IMG/VR virus record: IMGVR_UViG_3300035186_000099
Span: 1 to 40,215 of that record
Length of the DNA: 40,215 bases
Source of the DNA: a virus
Strand: one strand, 5' to 3'
In this document: positions 37,701 to 40,215 of the stretch, one piece after another
How positions within the stretch are numbered: position 1 is the stretch's first letter
Layout of the letters: every line of letters begins with the position of its first letter
The notes under the pieces: model-generated
Seen by the model: the letters and a program-made list of their open reading frames with translations, nothing else
The model's database searches: none
What the model was told of the DNA's origin: nothing
Translations under genes and position numbers: made by a program

Positions 37701-40215
37701 GCCCACGCCGACCCAGCCGGCCGCGGTGATCCTCGAGCCGCTGGTGTCGGTGGTGTCGATGTCCCAGGTGGTCGGCTCCAGCTGGTGCTGGCTCCAGATG
37801 CGGGCCTGCAGGGTGACGGTGGCGCCGGTGCCGTTGATGCGCAGCCGCATGTATAGCCATTCGTCAGTCGGCACAAAGTTGAAGGTGTCGAAGAACTGAT
37901 CGAACCAGCCGCCGGCGGCGTCCACATTCGGCCCGTCGGCGATGTTGCTGAAGGTGCCGGCGTTGTAGCGGCCGATGTTGAACACGCCGGTCGATCGGAT
38001 GCCGCAGTAGTAGAACGTCTCGCTGGTGCCGGAGCCCGAGGCCCGCCCGATCAGATAGGCCTGGTTATCGTCATCACTGGCACATTGGAAGCGGCCGACG
38101 ATCTCGCAGTTGGCGCGGTTAGCATCACCGTCGACGGCGTCCATCGACTGTAGCTGGATGCCGCTGTCGCCGGTGGAAAAGCGTAGCACCCGGCTGTCCT
38201 GCTCGCCGATGGCCGGGTTCTCGACACTGATCGAGGTCTCGCTGGCGTAGCGATTGGTGTGCGTGGTCGAGTTGGCGCCGGTGGTCTGCCCGCTCCAGGT
38301 TTGGGTGTAGGTGCTCAAGTGCCGATCTCCAGGCCCACCTCCATGGCGTTGACATCAGTCTCGGTCCAGTTGCCGCCGCCGTCCGGGTCGTTCTCATAGA
38401 TTTTGCTTTTCCAGGTGTAGCTGTCGGCCAGGCCCAGCTGGGCGCTGTCGACCTCGGTCACATTGTTGCGACAAATCAGGTTGATCAGCCGGTTGCCGGC
38501 GTCCTCCTTGCGCACCCGGGCGCGCACCTGGACGCCCAGCACGGTATCGACGCTGCCACTCATCGCCGTGCAGCCGTAGAGCTCGCCGTCGGTCGCGGTA
38601 CTCGAATGGTTGTAGGTGGTGTCGTCGTCGGGGGTGGCGCCATCGTCGACGGCCTCGTAGTTGTTGCTGCCACCACCGACGCGGGTGAAGTTGTTGCGGT
38701 TGCCGTTGGCGTTCGGCGTGACCATGGTGATGTGGCAGTCGCCCTGGCGGTCGGTCATGTCCGATCCGCTGGTATCGCCGACATAGATGTCGTCGTACTC
38801 GCAGTAGGTAATCGACGCCGCGTCGAGGTTGATGCTGGTAATCTCCGCCGCCGCGGTGCCGTTGAGCGTATCCTGGCTGGACAGGTCCAGGCCCTTCTCG
38901 CCGTTGATCCACACCTCAACGGTGCCGACCGTGTTGCTGATCTTGATCTTGACCTCGATGTAGTTCCAGGCGCCGACGGTGAGGCTGTTGCTGGTTGTGC
39001 CCAGGAGGGTCGTGGTGCTGCGATAGACGCCGATCGCATCACCGCTGCCGAACGCCAGGCTGTTATGTACCGTCGTGCCGCTGTACATGCGCATAAAGAC
39101 GCCCGACGTCAGGCTCACCTCGGGCCTGAAGGCGAAGCCGATGTAGTAGGTGTCGTTGCTGGCGCTCTCCAGGATCAGGTTCTGGTTGCTCGCGCCACTA
39201 CCGTCCAGGCGCAGACACTTGCCATCGATGCGCCCGGTCTGCAGGGTGACGTTGGTGGTCCCGCCGGTGAGGTATTGGTCCTGGGCCAGTTGGCTGACGG
39301 CCCCGAAATCATCAAAGCCCTGCATCAGAAGTAGTGCCATCAGGTTGTCCTCGTGCCTTTCAGGAAAATGGAGATGTCCTCGAGCGTGCTGTCGGCGGTG
39401 GCCGGCGCCACGATGGTCAGGTCATCGTCCTCGACGAAGGTCTCGTCACCGGTCTGGGTGAAAGTGCCGGCGGCGCTGGCGTTGAAGTTGACCGTGCAGA
39501 ACTCGGTGCCGTTGCGCTTGATGCTAAAGGTCACGCTGCCGGTGCTCGCCACCCGCGCCAGGGCGTTGGAGCCGGTGGCGCTGTCGGGGATGGTAAAGCC
39601 GCGGGTTGCCTCCAGGCGCAGCACCTCCTGGCTGTTGCCAGGCTTGCCGCTGTAGAACATGCCCACGTCGTAGGGCGGGTTGCCGCCGTCGGTGGTCTCC
39701 ATGATCTCCAGCTGGAACCAGCTGTCGGCGGCGACATCGATGTTGGTGTCCGCCTCGGTGGTGATCTGCACCTCGAAGTAGTCGGTGTTGCTCACGCTGA
39801 TCACCGGCGTGGTCACCTGGATGGCTCGCGTGGTCTGGCCGATCTCGGTGTCCATCCTCGAATCAGCCAGGGCGACGCCGTTTTTGAGGATCTTAACGGT
39901 GAGGGTCTCATCGGCGGTGAGGTTGTTCACCACGATGCTGGCCGCAAACCGCGCCAGGCTGAAACCGGTCGGGATGGTGATGCGCGTGGCGTTGACGCCC
40001 AGGTTGACGAAGGCGTCGGTGTCGCGCACCTCGGTGTCCCAGACCACCGTGTAGCCGGCGCTGGCGTTGACCGCGGTGATGGCGCTGGCCAGATCGACCA
40101 GGGCGCCCTTGTAGGGGACGGCCCAAAACACGCCGCTGGCCGCGCTCTCGGTGACAAACTCCACGCCATCCTCGGCGCCTTTGACCTTGAGCACCTTGCC
40201 GGCTTCGCCGCTGTA

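Overview
The window is a stretch of a tailed double-stranded DNA bacteriophage (Caudoviricetes) genome. It is GC-rich, densely packed, and every gene I accept lies on the minus strand, so transcription runs from high to low coordinates. Most neighbouring genes touch or overlap by 1 to 4 bases (ATGA, GTGA, TGATG), which implies heavy translational coupling. The host is most likely a Gram-negative bacterium, probably a proteobacterium: there is a lipoprotein-type signal, a T7-type amidase and a lambda-like O/P, YqaJ and RecT replication-recombination set. I cannot name a genus. No integrase, excisionase or CI-type repressor is visible. The capsid gene at the left edge and a tail-fibre-like gene at the right edge are both cut, so the genome continues outside the window. 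The two ends may be joined through the unseen part of the late region.

Layout in transcription order. (1) 40215-36614: end of the late region, with three tail or adhesin-like structural proteins, a coiled-coil membrane protein and the amidase endolysin, closed by a strong terminator at 36523-36570. (2) 36480-33604: early operon of small proteins, several zinc-binding, after a putative promoter/operator. (3) 33526-23418: recombination and replication, with an AbrB-like small protein, RecT annealing protein, DUF7694 protein, YqaJ exonuclease, O-like initiator carrying an iteron origin, P-like helicase loader, many small conserved proteins, SSB, a Ref-like HNH nuclease and a RuvC-like resolvase. 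Terminators lie at 24394-24440 and 23336-23370. (4) 23322-18566: mixed or moron-like section with a DUF1353 protein, a very short sulfotransferase-like protein, a ParB-methyltransferase, three related HTH proteins, a secreted coiled-coil LamG-like protein and an SNase-like nuclease. (5) 18576-1: packaging and head genes: terminase small and large subunits, DUF4055 portal, three large beta-rich structural proteins, a small lipoprotein/membrane cluster, a 1340-residue MuF protein, scaffold and major capsid protein.

The most striking items are: the MuF head protein fused to a kinase-like domain and a C-terminal ADP-ribosyltransferase, which looks like an effector carried in the virion; an origin embedded in the O-like gene, made of three contiguous 22-bp iterons next to three 11-bp T-rich repeats; an HTH/HTH/nuclease locus in which one reading frame stays open across all three genes; and a minimal sulfotransferase-like protein coupled to a DNA methyltransferase. 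The initiator, loader, SSB, RecT, YqaJ and RuvC proteins form a complete replication-recombination set. The resulting concatemers would be packaged by TerS/TerL through the portal into scaffold-built heads that also carry the MuF effector.
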